Assembly: GCA_018702955.1 (NCBI GenBank) | Contig: JABJEK010000014.1 | Location: 1 to 57,529 of the forward strand | From: Rhodospirillaceae bacterium | GTDB taxonomy: Bacteria; Pseudomonadota; Alphaproteobacteria; UBA6615 | Length of the DNA stretch: 57,529 nt | Direction of reading: 5' to 3' | In this document: piece after piece, positions 26,112-35,204 of the stretch | Numbering within the stretch: the stretch's first letter is position 1 | Layout of the letters: each line of letters begins with the position of its first letter | Made by a program: the position numbers and the translations under genes | The notes under the pieces: model-generated | Seen by the model: the letters and a program-made list of their open reading frames with translations, nothing else | Database searches by the model: none | Told to the model about the DNA's origin: nothing

Positions 26112-27653
26112 ATGCTGAACCTCACGCCCCTCGTTCGCCTCTATGGTACCCGTCGGCTGCGCAAGCTGGCGTCTATGGATGCGGCGGATGTCCAGCAACG
26201 CCAGCTGCTCGGGCTGGTGGCGCGGGCCAATCGCACGGCGTTCGGACGGGATCATGAGTTTGCGTCGATCCAGAGCGTGACCGAGTTTCAGGCCAAGGTG
26301 CCCTTGCGCCGGTATGAGGATTTCCAGGAACGTTATTGGGGCCCGGCCTTTCCGGATTTGAAGGGTGTCACTTGGCCGACGCGTGTGCCCTATCTCGCGG
26401 TCACCTCCGGCACGACGACGGGCCGCACGAAATACATCCCGTGCACCAACGAGATGATTTCATCGAACACGATGGCCGGGCTCGACCTGGTCTGCCACCA
26501 CCTGGCGAACCGGCCTGACAGCAAAATCCTGGGCGGCAAGTCCTTCATGCTGGGCGGCAGCACCGATTTCACGCAGGAGGCGCCGGGCGTTCACAGCGGT
26601 GACTTGTCCGGGATCATGACCGAGAGCGTGCCCTGGTGGTTCCAGGGCCGCACCTTTCCGTTGCGCGAGGATGCGCTGGAGAGTGACTGGGAGCTGAAGG
26701 TCGACCGCATGGTGCGCGCGCTGGACGGCGAAGACATCCGGCTCATCGGCGGTACGCCGTCCTGGTTGTTGCTCTTCTTCGAAAAGCTCGCGGCGTATCG
26801 CGGAGACAGCAGCCCCGCGCTGGCAAAGTATTTTCCCAATCTGGAGATGATGGTCCACGGCGGTGTCGACTTCACACCGTATCGCGCGCGTTTCGAGGCG
26901 CTGATCGCCAATACCCATGCCGAGCTGCGCGAGGTGTATCCGGCCAGCGAAGGGTTCATCGGTGTCGCCGACCAGGGACCGGATGACGGCCTGCGGCTGA
27001 TGCTCGACACCGGGCTGTTCTATGAATTCGTACCAGTCGATGAATTGGAGTCCGCCCGGCCGACCCGGCACTGGGCCGGCACCGTTCAACGGGGCATCAA
27101 CTATGCGCTGGTGGTATCGAGCTGTGCGGGGCTCTGGTCCTATGTGATCGGTGACACGGTCGAGCTGGTGAGCCGCAACCCGTTGCGTGTGCGGGTGACC
27201 GGCCGTACGAGTTACATGATGTCGGCATTCGGCGAACATCTGATTGCGGAAGAGATCGAGGCGGCGGTCCGTGATGGGGGCGTGGCCATCGGGTCTGATG
27301 TCCGGGACTGGTCGGTCGGTGCGATCCATGCAAACGACGACGACAGCCGGGGTGGGCATCGCTACATCGTCGAGTTCGCCACGGAAGTACCGTCGGAAGC
27401 CCGCCTGGCGCATTTCGCGCATACGCTTGACGCGGCGCTATGCGCCACCAACGAGGATTACGAGGCACACCGGTCGGACGGGTTCGGCTTGAACGCGCCC
27501 GAGGTGGTGGCCCTGCCACCGGGCGGATATGCCGAATGGATGAAGTCGCGCGGCCAGCTCGGCGGGCAGCACAAGGTGCCGCGGATCATCAATGACGCGG
27601 AGCTGTTTGAGAACTTGCAGGCTTTCGCGGCCGAGAACCAGCCGCGCCGTTAG
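26112..27653 (+). CDS. Bacterial GH3-family acyl-amido synthetase
   Basis: A 513-residue adenylate-forming enzyme of the GH3 family, best known from plants where it joins auxin, jasmonate or benzoates to amino acids. The three ATP/AMP motifs are visible: TSGTTTGRTKYIP, YPASEGF and SYVIGDTVEL, followed by RTSYMMSAFGEHL. The C-terminal cap contains a typical GGQHKVPRI. It is probably cytoplasmic. It follows the penicillin-acylase-family gene by 26 bases and is likely co-transcribed. Neither substrate is known; an acyl acid activated to an amide that the periplasmic acylase can later cleave is the simplest joint reading. Confidence 0.92.
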   Translation: MLNLTPLVRLYGTRRLRKLASMDAADVQQRQLLGLVARANRTAFGRDHEFASIQSVTEFQAKVPLRRYEDFQERYWGPAFPDLKGVTWPTRVPYLAVTSGTTTGRTKYIPCTNEMISSNTMAGLDLVCHHLANRPDSKILGGKSFMLGGSTDFTQEAPGVHSGDLSGIMTESVPWWFQGRTFPLREDALESDWELKVDRMVRALDGEDIRLIGGTPSWLLLFFEKLAAYRGDSSPALAKYFPNLEMMVHGGVDFTPYRARFEALIANTHAELREVYPASEGFIGVADQGPDDGLRLMLDTGLFYEFVPVDELESARPTRHWAGTVQRGINYALVVSSCAGLWSYVIGDTVELVSRNPLRVRVTGRTSYMMSAFGEHLIAEEIEAAVRDGGVAIGSDVRDWSVGAIHANDDDSRGGHRYIVEFATEVPSEARLAHFAHTLDAALCATNEDYEAHRSDGFGLNAPEVVALPPGGYAEWMKSRGQLGGQHKVPRIINDAELFENLQAFAAENQPRR

Positions 27654-27674
27654 CGTTGAAAACCAGAAGTCCGA

Positions 27675-28532
27675 CTAGAGGTACTCATCGCTCCAGCGAG
27701 CGTAATCATCAGCACGCATGAACCGCTTCATGGTGTCGCCCGATGCGACATTCTCCAGGTCATCCGGGTGGGTGCCGTCCGCGATGGCCTGCTGGGTGCG
27801 CAGGAACGCCTCCATGGCCGCCGCATGGACCTTGTGCCCCTGCAGGCAGATGCGTACGCCGATGGAGGCCAGCCAGTCGCGGTCCATCATCTCACGTGAC
27901 GCGCTGCCCAGGATGATCGGTGTCGAGATCTTGGCGGCGATGGCCTCAAGGTCCTCACGGCTTTTCACGCCCACCAGAAACAGTGCATCGACGCCGGCTT
28001 CTTCGTAGGCGTTCGCACGCCGGATTGCTTCATCGTTGCCCGCGATCCCCGCCGCACTGGATCGCCCGGCGATGACCAGATCCGGGTCGGTGCGCGCATC
28101 GAGTGCTGCCTTCATCTTGCCGACGCCCTCCTCGACGCTGATCAGGCTGGCCTTGCCGCCGCTGCCAAAGGGGTTCGGCAGGACCGTGTCTTCGATCGAC
28201 AAAGCGGCGACACCGGCCATCTCGAGCTCCTCGACCGTGCGGCGCACGTTGAGCGCGTTGCCATAACCATGGTCGGCATCGACCAGCAGCGGCAGATCGC
28301 AGGCGCGGCCGATGCGTTTTGCCTGGTCCGCGAACTCCGACAGGGTGAGCACGATCAGGTCGGGTGCGGCCAACACGGCCATCGACGCGACAGAGCCGGC
28401 GAAGATGCCGACCTCGAAGCCGACCTCCTGGGTGATGCGTGCGGTCATCGGGTCGGCCACCGACCCGGGATGGATGCAGGCGTCTCCGTTGAGGATGGCG
28501 CGAAAATTACTACGGCGTGCGGACCAGCGCAT
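27675..28532 (-). CDS. Isocitrate lyase/PEP mutase family enzyme (oxaloacetate decarboxylase-like)
   Basis: A 285-residue TIM-barrel enzyme. The metal site is seen in LLVDADHGYGNALNVRRTVEELE, with IEDTVLPNPFG following. The barrel includes VIAGRSSA and DALFLVG. It lacks the isocitrate lyase KKCGH motif, and the sequence resembles the PA4872-type oxaloacetate decarboxylase branch. It could act on oxaloacetate or a 2-hydroxy/2-oxo acid from ring cleavage. It lies 26 bases downstream of the CaiB-type CoA transferase and forms the last gene of the reverse-strand run from 31363. Confidence 0.9.
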   Translation of the reverse strand: MRWSARRSNFRAILNGDACIHPGSVADPMTARITQEVGFEVGIFAGSVASMAVLAAPDLIVLTLSEFADQAKRIGRACDLPLLVDADHGYGNALNVRRTVEELEMAGVAALSIEDTVLPNPFGSGGKASLISVEEGVGKMKAALDARTDPDLVIAGRSSAAGIAGNDEAIRRANAYEEAGVDALFLVGVKSREDLEAIAAKISTPIILGSASREMMDRDWLASIGVRICLQGHKVHAAAMEAFLRTQQAIADGTHPDDLENVASGDTMKRFMRADDYARWSDEYL

Positions 28533-28558
28533 GATGTTCTCGTTTCCTGTTTGTCGGG

Positions 28559-29776
28559 TTACTTGAGTGTCCGGCGTTCGATGACGAGGCCGCCGGATTC
28601 GGCGAGCGCCTCGACTTCGGCGTCATCGAAACCGTGTTCATTGAGAATTTCCTGGGCGTGCACCCCGAAGGCCGGCGGGGTCGAACGGATTTCGCCCGGT
28701 GTGCGCCCGAACTTGATCGGGATGCCCGTGCCCTCATACCAGTCGAGCTTGGCCGCCATGTGGCGGTGTTTCGTGTGGGCCGCGTTCATCACCTGGTCGG
28801 TGTTCAGCACCGGCCCGGCCGGGATACCCGCCTTCAGCAGCTTGAGGGACAGTTCTTCGCCGTCGACCGCGAGGAACAGGTCGATCAGTTCCTCGCGCAA
28901 CGCGTCGCGATGCTGGGTCCGGTCGGAATTGTTCACGAAGCGCGGATCGTCGGCGAGCTCGGGCTTGCCCAGCTCATCGCACAGGCGGTGGAAGGCGCGG
29001 TTGTTGCCCGCGCCGATAAACACATCGACGGTCTTGGTCGGGAACTTGTCGTAGGGCGCGATGTTGGTGTGCTGGTTGCCCGTGATACCGGGCACCTTGC
29101 CGCCCGACAGATAGTAGTTGGGGACATGGGGGTGCATCAGCGAGACGGCGCAATCATATAGCGTCATGTCGATATACTGGCCGCGCCCCGAGGTCTGGCG
29201 CTCGAACAGCGCCATGAGGAGCGCGACGCAGGAATAGAGCCCTGTGCCCATATCGACGGCGGCGATGCCGACCCGGGTCGGTTCCTTCTCGGCCCCGCCG
29301 TTGATCGACAGCCATCCGGCCATCGACTGGACGATCGCGTCATAACCAGGGAAGCCCCCGAGCGGGCCGTCGGCCCCGTAGCCGGAGATGCGGCAATGGA
29401 TCAGGGACGGATATTTCTCCGCCAGGACATCGTCATAGCCCAGTCCCCATTTCTCCATGGTGCCGGTCTTGTAGTTCTCGATCAGGATGTCGGCTTCGTC
29501 GAGCAGCCGGGACAGGACTTCGCGTCCCTCGGGTTTTGTCAGGTCGAGGCCGATCGAGCGTTTGTTGCGGTTGAGCCCGACGAAATACGATGCGTCGCCC
29601 TCGTGGAAGGGTGGCCCCCAGTCGCGCACCTCGTCACCCTGGGGCGGCTCGACCTTGATCACGTTGGCGCCATGGTCGGCGAGGATTTGCGTGCAATAGG
29701 GGCCGCCGAGGACGCGGGTCAGGTCCACCACCTTGAGGCCGGCCAGCGCGCCGAAGGGTCCGGAATTTTGGGTCAT
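28559..29776 (-). CDS. CaiB/BaiF family III CoA-transferase
   Basis: A 405-residue CoA-transferase. The N-terminus is characteristic (LAGLKVVDLTRVLGGPYCTQILADHGANVIKVE), and the conserved catalytic Asp is expected in the VGIAAVDMGTG region. Other family segments are ILIENYKTG, GPLGGFPGYD and GNNRAFHRLC. Such enzymes move CoA between carboxylic acids, often in carnitine, oxalate, itaconate or aromatic acid degradation. It lies between the family I CoA-transferase pair and the PEP-mutase-family gene on the same strand. Confidence 0.93.
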   Translation of the reverse strand: MTQNSGPFGALAGLKVVDLTRVLGGPYCTQILADHGANVIKVEPPQGDEVRDWGPPFHEGDASYFVGLNRNKRSIGLDLTKPEGREVLSRLLDEADILIENYKTGTMEKWGLGYDDVLAEKYPSLIHCRISGYGADGPLGGFPGYDAIVQSMAGWLSINGGAEKEPTRVGIAAVDMGTGLYSCVALLMALFERQTSGRGQYIDMTLYDCAVSLMHPHVPNYYLSGGKVPGITGNQHTNIAPYDKFPTKTVDVFIGAGNNRAFHRLCDELGKPELADDPRFVNNSDRTQHRDALREELIDLFLAVDGEELSLKLLKAGIPAGPVLNTDQVMNAAHTKHRHMAAKLDWYEGTGIPIKFGRTPGEIRSTPPAFGVHAQEILNEHGFDDAEVEALAESGGLVIERRTLK

Positions 29777-29798
29777 GAGTTTCTACCTTGAAGGAAAA

Positions 29799-30542
29799 TC
29801 AGGCTGCGTCGGCAGTGCCGAACACGCGAGTGGCAAACGCCGGATAGGTCTCGGCCACCTCGTCGGCGACGCGGCCACGCAAAAGCTCGAGGGTCGTTGC
29901 ATCGGGCACGGAGGTTTCCGGCACCACATCGGGGACGTCATAGTCGAAGCCGGTGTGCTCGCGGATTTCGTCCACGTCATGTCCGGGGTGCACGGAGGCG
30001 AGCCGGAAGCGGCGCGCGTCGGCATCGAAATCAAACACGCAGCGGCCGGTGACCAACGCGTGTGGCCCGCCGGTGCGGTGGACATCCTCGTCGCTGACGC
30101 CCGGCGCGCTGATGAAATCCACCTTCGGCACCAGCACGCGTGCGGTGTGTTCCTCGCGAAACAGGATCACGCGAGGCACCAATAGATAAAGATAGGCCGA
30201 GCCGAAGGAGCCCGGAAAGCGGACCTTGGTGTTGGGGTAGTCGCCGATGCCGACCAAATTGATGTTCGCCTGGCCGTCGATCTGGCCACCGCCGAGGAAG
30301 AAGGCATCGATCCGGCCCTGGGCCGCGCAATCGAACAGCTCACGCCCGCCATCGGTGAAGGGGCTGTGGGCCTCGCTGCCGAGCATGGAAACGCGAAGGC
30401 TCCCGCCGGAACGCGCGCGGGCGAGCAGGGCGGCGGAGCCGGGGATCGGCGACTGGGCGCCAACGGCGACATGGTGCAGGCCGTCGAGCATATCGGCGAC
30501 GGTCGCGATCAGTAATTCTTCTGGCGCGAGTTCGGCACTCAT
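29799..30542 (-). CDS. Family I CoA-transferase beta subunit (IpdB/GctB-like)
   Basis: A 247-residue protein of the glutaconate/3-oxoacid CoA-transferase family, beta type. Segments include PEELLIATVADMLDGLHHVAVGAQSPIPGSAALLARAR, FFLGGGQIDGQANINLVGIGDYPNTKVRFPG and LVTGRCVFDFD. The usual ENG nucleophile motif is not obvious; a Glu in LGSEAH is the nearest candidate. This raises the possibility of an IpdAB-like ring-opening hydrolase rather than a transferase. The start at 30542 overlaps the alpha-subunit stop codon by four bases, so the two are translationally coupled. Confidence 0.87.
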   Translation of the reverse strand: MSAELAPEELLIATVADMLDGLHHVAVGAQSPIPGSAALLARARSGGSLRVSMLGSEAHSPFTDGGRELFDCAAQGRIDAFFLGGGQIDGQANINLVGIGDYPNTKVRFPGSFGSAYLYLLVPRVILFREEHTARVLVPKVDFISAPGVSDEDVHRTGGPHALVTGRCVFDFDADARRFRLASVHPGHDVDEIREHTGFDYDVPDVVPETSVPDATTLELLRGRVADEVAETYPAFATRVFGTADAA

Positions 30543-31363
30543 TCGGCTGCTTTCGGGGCGTAGACGAACTCGTCGAGATAGCTCGCAAAACCTTCGTCCG
30601 TGCGCGCGCGCTCCAGATAATCGCGCAGATGGGCGTCGTCGGGCCCGTAGCGGCCGAACAGTCCGACCGGCCACGCACCGTTGGCGGCTTGCGAGACGGC
30701 CGAGACATACAGCCCCGGGATTGTGCCCGGTGCGAGCTGCTCGTCGGCGAGCAGGTCGCCATCGTAGATTTCGTCCGCCGTCACGAAGGTCTCGCGCGCG
30801 GCGTGGGCCATGACCATCATCTCGCGGCGCACGCCGATCCAGGCGTTGCCGTTCCGGTCGGCCAGCGGCACGTGAATCAAGGTCACATCGGGCTGGATCG
30901 CCTTGACCAGCACAAGTGGCCCGTCCTGCTCGCCGAACGGGTCTGTCCCGGTCGTCCAGTCGTCGCGGTGTTTCAACAGATCCGAGCCGACGATGCCGCG
31001 CACGGGCATGAAGGGGATGCCTTTCTCGGCGGCCTGCAGGCCGGCATGGATCGCGGGACAGGTGCCGTCGATGACCTTGATGGAACCCGCCTTGGCTGCC
31101 GCCATGAACCGTGGGGCGGGGCCGTATTCGTCAAGTGTGACCGCCGCTGTCTCCAATGTCTCGACGCATCCCGCGCCGATCAGCATGTCGCCCTGGAAGC
31201 CCACGGAAGGCACCCCGATCAGGTGCAGGTCCTTGGCGCCGCGCGCGATCAGCGCGCGTGCAGTCACCATCGAGCAGCCCGAATAGTCGGGTGCCAACGC
31301 GACTTTGGCCCCGTCGGGTATACGTTCGGCCAGGTCCTCGACGGATGTGAAAAGTTCGCTCAT
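30539..31363 (-). CDS. Family I CoA-transferase alpha subunit (IpdA/GctA-like)
   Basis: A 274-residue alpha subunit. It has the DGAKVALAPDYSGCSMVTARALIARGAKDLHLIGVPSVG nucleotide-like fold, then GIPFMPVRGIVGSDLLKHRD, and VTLIHVPLADRNGNAWIGVRREMMVMAHAA, all typical of the family. The ATG at 31363 follows AAAGGTGG and is preferred to a GTG at 31387. It pairs with the overlapping beta subunit downstream. The forward-strand acyl-CoA dehydrogenase is divergent, 74 bases away, so the two directions may share control. The substrate is not known; aromatic or steroid ring-opening intermediates are possible. Confidence 0.88.
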   Translation of the reverse strand: MSELFTSVEDLAERIPDGAKVALAPDYSGCSMVTARALIARGAKDLHLIGVPSVGFQGDMLIGAGCVETLETAAVTLDEYGPAPRFMAAAKAGSIKVIDGTCPAIHAGLQAAEKGIPFMPVRGIVGSDLLKHRDDWTTGTDPFGEQDGPLVLVKAIQPDVTLIHVPLADRNGNAWIGVRREMMVMAHAARETFVTADEIYDGDLLADEQLAPGTIPGLYVSAVSQAANGAWPVGLFGRYGPDDAHLRDYLERARTDEGFASYLDEFVYAPKAAE

Positions 31364-31437
31364 TTGCGCTTCCACCTTTCTTTTCACGGTTGGCGCGATG
31401 TTAGATAGATTGACCGCAGGAATAAAGGAACGCGCGC

Positions 31438-32640
31438 ATGGATTTCACCCTGCCTGAAGAGATTGCTGCCTTCGCGGATTCGGTCGCGGGTTTCGCCGCG
31501 GCCGAGATTCTGCCCGAGATGGCGGCCTATGAGGCGTCGGGTGAATTTCCGCGCGCGATCGTGGAGAAGATGGGTGTGGCGGGGTTCTTCGGCGCCGCAT
31601 TTCCGGAACGCCTGGGTGGCACAGAAGTCGGGTTCGTCGCCGTAGCTGCGATCTCCGAGGCGATCTCCCGGGTCGCACCCGAGTTTGGCTACTGTATGAA
31701 CATGCAAGGCATGACCTGCCCCTTCACCATTTTCAACTGGGGCAACGCGGCGCAGGTCGACGCCTTCGTGCCCGATCTGATCGCCGGCAGGCGTATCGGC
31801 ATGTTCGCGCTGACCGAGCCCGGCGGCGGCTCCGACGCGGCGGGGTCGATGAAGACGACCGCCGTGCGCGACGGAGATGTGTATCGCCTGAACGGGTCGA
31901 AACAATGGATCACCTTCGCCAATGCCGCCGACGTGGGCGTGCTGTTCGCCAAGACCGACCCGGACGCGGGACACAAGGGCATCAGCGCCTTCATCGTCGA
32001 GCCCAAGAAATATGACGGCTTCAGCGCCAACCCGATCCCGATGACCGGGCTGTCGAACGCGCTCGCCTCGAACGCCGTGTTCCTCGACGATTTCACAGTC
32101 CCGGCGGAGAACCGGCTGGGCGAAGAGGGCGAGGGCTTCAAGATCGCGATGAACGCGCTGGAGTTCGGGCGGTTGACCGTGTCGGCGCGCGCGGTCGGTC
32201 TGGCGCAGGCCTGCCTCGACGAGGCGATTACCTATGCCAATGAACGGGTCATCCGGGGCCGGCCGATCGGCGAGTATCAAATGGTGCAGCATCTGATCGC
32301 GGACATGGCCTCTCACACGGATGCCGCGCGCTTGATGGTCTATCGCATGGCCTGGCTGATGGATGAGGGACACCCCGCCACCCGGGCGGCATCGCGCGCC
32401 AAGTATATCGCCGTCGAGGCGGCGAAAGAGGCCGCGGCGGGGGCGGCGGAAATCTTCGCCGGTTACGCGTTGGCGGACGAATACCCGATCAAGAAATACA
32501 CGGCTTATGTGAACATGCTTGCGGTGGGTGAGGGGACGGCGAACGTCCAGCGGATCCTGATTGGCGAAGATGCGCTGGGGATAAAGGATGCCAACCGGCA
32601 TCCGGTACGCAATCGCCTTCGCAGCCCGGGTGTGGAATAA
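31438..32640 (+). CDS. Acyl-CoA dehydrogenase
   Basis: A 400-residue flavoenzyme that makes the alpha-beta double bond in acyl-CoAs. Conserved features are FALTEPGGGSDAAG (flavin and substrate contact), WITFANAADVGVLFAKT, and a C-terminal catalytic base in AVGEGTANVQR (the position of the usual YEGT). RGRPIGEYQMVQHLIADM is also typical. The start follows a purine-rich stretch. Two large molybdenum hydroxylase genes follow on the same strand, the first 57 bases downstream. The chain-length or substrate class cannot be assigned. Confidence 0.94.
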   Translation: MDFTLPEEIAAFADSVAGFAAAEILPEMAAYEASGEFPRAIVEKMGVAGFFGAAFPERLGGTEVGFVAVAAISEAISRVAPEFGYCMNMQGMTCPFTIFNWGNAAQVDAFVPDLIAGRRIGMFALTEPGGGSDAAGSMKTTAVRDGDVYRLNGSKQWITFANAADVGVLFAKTDPDAGHKGISAFIVEPKKYDGFSANPIPMTGLSNALASNAVFLDDFTVPAENRLGEEGEGFKIAMNALEFGRLTVSARAVGLAQACLDEAITYANERVIRGRPIGEYQMVQHLIADMASHTDAARLMVYRMAWLMDEGHPATRAASRAKYIAVEAAKEAAAGAAEIFAGYALADEYPIKKYTAYVNMLAVGEGTANVQRILIGEDALGIKDANRHPVRNRLRSPGVE

Positions 32641-32697
32641 TTCAGATCATAAAATCGCGCACAAGACGCGGACCGAACGCACGAGCGGAGTGAAACG

Positions 32698-35088
32698 ATG
32701 ACCGACGAAGCCCTGAGCCCGGATTCGAGCGTCCTGGGACGCCCCAATAGTTATATCGGCAAGGTGGTGCCACGCCCGAACGTGCGCAAGCTGGTGCGCG
32801 GCAAAGGGCAATTCGTCGATGATTTGACCCTGCCCCGCATGGTCCATGCGGTGTTCCATCGTTCGCCCCACGCTCACGCGAATATCACGTCGATCGACAC
32901 CAGTGCTGCCGCGGGCATGCCGGGTGTCGTGCGCATCGTGACCGGCGCGGAGCTGGCCGAATATTGCGAGCCCTGGGTCGGGGTGCTGACGCACATGAAG
33001 GGTCTTAAGTCCGCGCCGCAGCACGCGATCGCCGTGAACAAGGTCAGCTGGCAGGGCGAGGCGGTCGTCGCGGTCGTCGCCAACAGCCGGGCCGAGGCCG
33101 AGGATGCCGCCGCGGAGGTCCTGGTCGAATATGAGGAACTGCCGGCGGTCACCGACGCAGAGACGGCGGGCGACCCGGATACCCATGTGATCCATCCCGA
33201 GCTCGGCGACAACATCGCGTTTGAGAACGGGGTCGAGGCCGGCGACGTGGACGCGGCCTTCGCCGCAGCCGATCTGGTGGTCGAGGAGACCTACAACTTC
33301 GATCGCCACACCGGCGTGACCCTCGAGCCGCGGGTCATCCTGGCCGATTATGACGAGGCCGACGACAAGCTGACCGTGAATATGTCGAACCAGGCGCCGC
33401 ACATGATGCAGCATATTTTTGCCAAGCATCTGGGCATCCACGAGGGCCAGGTCCGGGTCATCTGCAAGGATGTGGGTGGTTCTTTCGGCATCAAGGTGCA
33501 TGTCTATGCCGACGAGATGGCGGCGGCTGCGCTATCGCGGATGCTCTGCCGGCCGGTCAAATTCGCGGCCGACCGGCTGGAATCTTTCCTCACGGACATC
33601 CATGCCCGCGCCCATCGGGTGCACGCGAAGATGGGCTTCAACAAGGATGGCGACATTACCGCGATCGAGGTCGATGATCTGACCGGCGTCGGACCCTACT
33701 CCATGTATCCGCGCACAAGCGCGATGGAGGCCAACCAGGTCCTGAACTTCACGGGCGGTCCCTACAAGCATCAGAACTATCGCGCCAAGGCGCAGGTCGT
33801 GTTCCAGAACAAGAATGTCATGTGCCAGTACCGCGCGGTCGGTCACCCGATCGCCTTCGCGGTAACGGAAGCCATGGTCGATAAGGGCGCGCGCGAACTG
33901 GGGATCGACCCGGTCGACATCCGACGGCGTAATTTGATCGCGGACGACGCCTATCCGACCAAGGGCGCGAGCGGCATCGCGCTGGAGGGCCTGTCCCATC
34001 ACCAGACGCTCGATAAGCTTCTGGCGTCGATGGACTATGAGGGCATGAAGGCGGAGCGCGACGCGTTGCGCGCCGACGGTGTCTATCGCGGCATCGGCTT
34101 TGCGGCGATGATCGAGCTGACCAACCCGGGCGCGGCCATGTACGGCATCGGTGGCGCGCGGATTTCGTCCCAGGACGGCGCTCAGGTGCGGCTCGATTCG
34201 AGCGGTTCGATCGTGGTGCATACGTCCGTGACGGAACAGGGACAGGGTACCGACGGGGTGATGGCGCAGGTCGCGGCCACCGCATTCGGCGTCTCGCCGG
34301 ACCGGGTCAAGGTGATCACCGGCGACACGGACAATGTGCCGACCGGTGGCGGTACCTGGGGCTCGCGCGGCGCGGGCATCGGCGGCGAGGCCGTGCTGCA
34401 GGCCGCCAAGGCGCTGCGCTACAACGTCAAGGACGTGGCCGGCCAGCTGCTGCAGGCGGACCCCGCGACCCTCGACATCCGCGAAGGCGTCGTGGTGGAC
34501 AACGACACGGGCACCGAACGCATGGGCCTCGACGAGTTGGCGCGGATTTCCTATTTCCGCTCGGACATGATCCCCAAGGGGTTCCAGCCCGAGTTGATGG
34601 CGACGCGTCATTTCGTGCCGCGGGAATACAACATCGCGTTCACCAACGGCATCCAGGCCTGCTACGTCGAGGTCGATCCCGACACCGGATTCCTCAAATT
34701 CCTGAACTACTGGGTGGTCGAGGATTGCGGGACGGTGCTGAACCCGCAGCTGGTCGATGAGCAGGTGCGCGGCGGCGTCATCCAGGGGCTCGGCGGCGCG
34801 TTGATGGAAGAATGCCGCTACGACGTGGCGGGGAACCTCGTGAACGCGAACATGGCGGATTATCTGGTGCCCATGGCGGGCGAGATGCCGGACATCTCGG
34901 TCGGTCATGTGGAGACGCCGACGGCGGATTCAGAGCTCGGCGCGAAAGGCGCGGGCGAGGCGGGCACCGCCGGCGCGCCGGGCGTGGTCATGAACGCGAT
35001 CAATGACGCGCTGTCGCCGTTCGACGTGCGGGTCGCACACCAGCCGATCTCGCCGGAGCGCATCCTGAAGGCACTCGGGAAGTATTAA
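32698..35088 (+). CDS. Xanthine dehydrogenase/CoxL-family molybdopterin-binding subunit, copy 1
   Basis: A 796-residue large subunit of the molybdenum hydroxylase superfamily (CO dehydrogenase, aldehyde or nicotinate dehydrogenase type). The N-terminal domain starts RPNVRKLVRGKGQFVDDLTLPRM. The molybdenum-site Glu lies at E754 in GAGEAGTAGAPG. The active-site loop reads QYRAVGHP (377-384). It is therefore neither the AYRCSFR of form I CO dehydrogenase nor the AYRGAGR of form II, so CO oxidation is unlikely. No small [2Fe-2S] or medium FAD subunit is encoded nearby. A collinear copy follows at 35682. Confidence 0.93.
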   Translation: MTDEALSPDSSVLGRPNSYIGKVVPRPNVRKLVRGKGQFVDDLTLPRMVHAVFHRSPHAHANITSIDTSAAAGMPGVVRIVTGAELAEYCEPWVGVLTHMKGLKSAPQHAIAVNKVSWQGEAVVAVVANSRAEAEDAAAEVLVEYEELPAVTDAETAGDPDTHVIHPELGDNIAFENGVEAGDVDAAFAAADLVVEETYNFDRHTGVTLEPRVILADYDEADDKLTVNMSNQAPHMMQHIFAKHLGIHEGQVRVICKDVGGSFGIKVHVYADEMAAAALSRMLCRPVKFAADRLESFLTDIHARAHRVHAKMGFNKDGDITAIEVDDLTGVGPYSMYPRTSAMEANQVLNFTGGPYKHQNYRAKAQVVFQNKNVMCQYRAVGHPIAFAVTEAMVDKGARELGIDPVDIRRRNLIADDAYPTKGASGIALEGLSHHQTLDKLLASMDYEGMKAERDALRADGVYRGIGFAAMIELTNPGAAMYGIGGARISSQDGAQVRLDSSGSIVVHTSVTEQGQGTDGVMAQVAATAFGVSPDRVKVITGDTDNVPTGGGTWGSRGAGIGGEAVLQAAKALRYNVKDVAGQLLQADPATLDIREGVVVDNDTGTERMGLDELARISYFRSDMIPKGFQPELMATRHFVPREYNIAFTNGIQACYVEVDPDTGFLKFLNYWVVEDCGTVLNPQLVDEQVRGGVIQGLGGALMEECRYDVAGNLVNANMADYLVPMAGEMPDISVGHVETPTADSELGAKGAGEAGTAGAPGVVMNAINDALSPFDVRVAHQPISPERILKALGKY

Positions 35089-35108
35089 TTTGATGTGTCG
35101 TTTTCGGG

Positions 35109-35192
35109 TGTAGGGGTGGGTCTGCGACCCGCCCGCGCAATCCGTCATGCGTTTTACTGGTATTCCGGGCGGGTTTAAAACCCGCCCCTACA
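35109..35192. repeat. BIME-like double palindromic repeat
   Basis: The outer ends are inverted copies (TGTAGGGG at the left, CCCCTACA at the right). Two hairpins lie inside: GGGTGGGTC/GACCCGCCC with a TGC loop, and a perfect GGGCGGGTT/AACCCGCCC with a TAA loop. There is no T-run. The layout is that of an intergenic REP/BIME element. It sits just after the first molybdenum hydroxylase gene and next to the end of the DUF983 gene. Confidence 0.7.
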
Positions 35193-35204
35193 AATGATTG
35201 CGCG

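Noticed and set aside
35109..35192. Rho-independent terminator after the first molybdenum hydroxylase
   Set aside because: Both hairpins lack a T-run and the outer ends are inverted copies, which fits a BIME-like repeat better.
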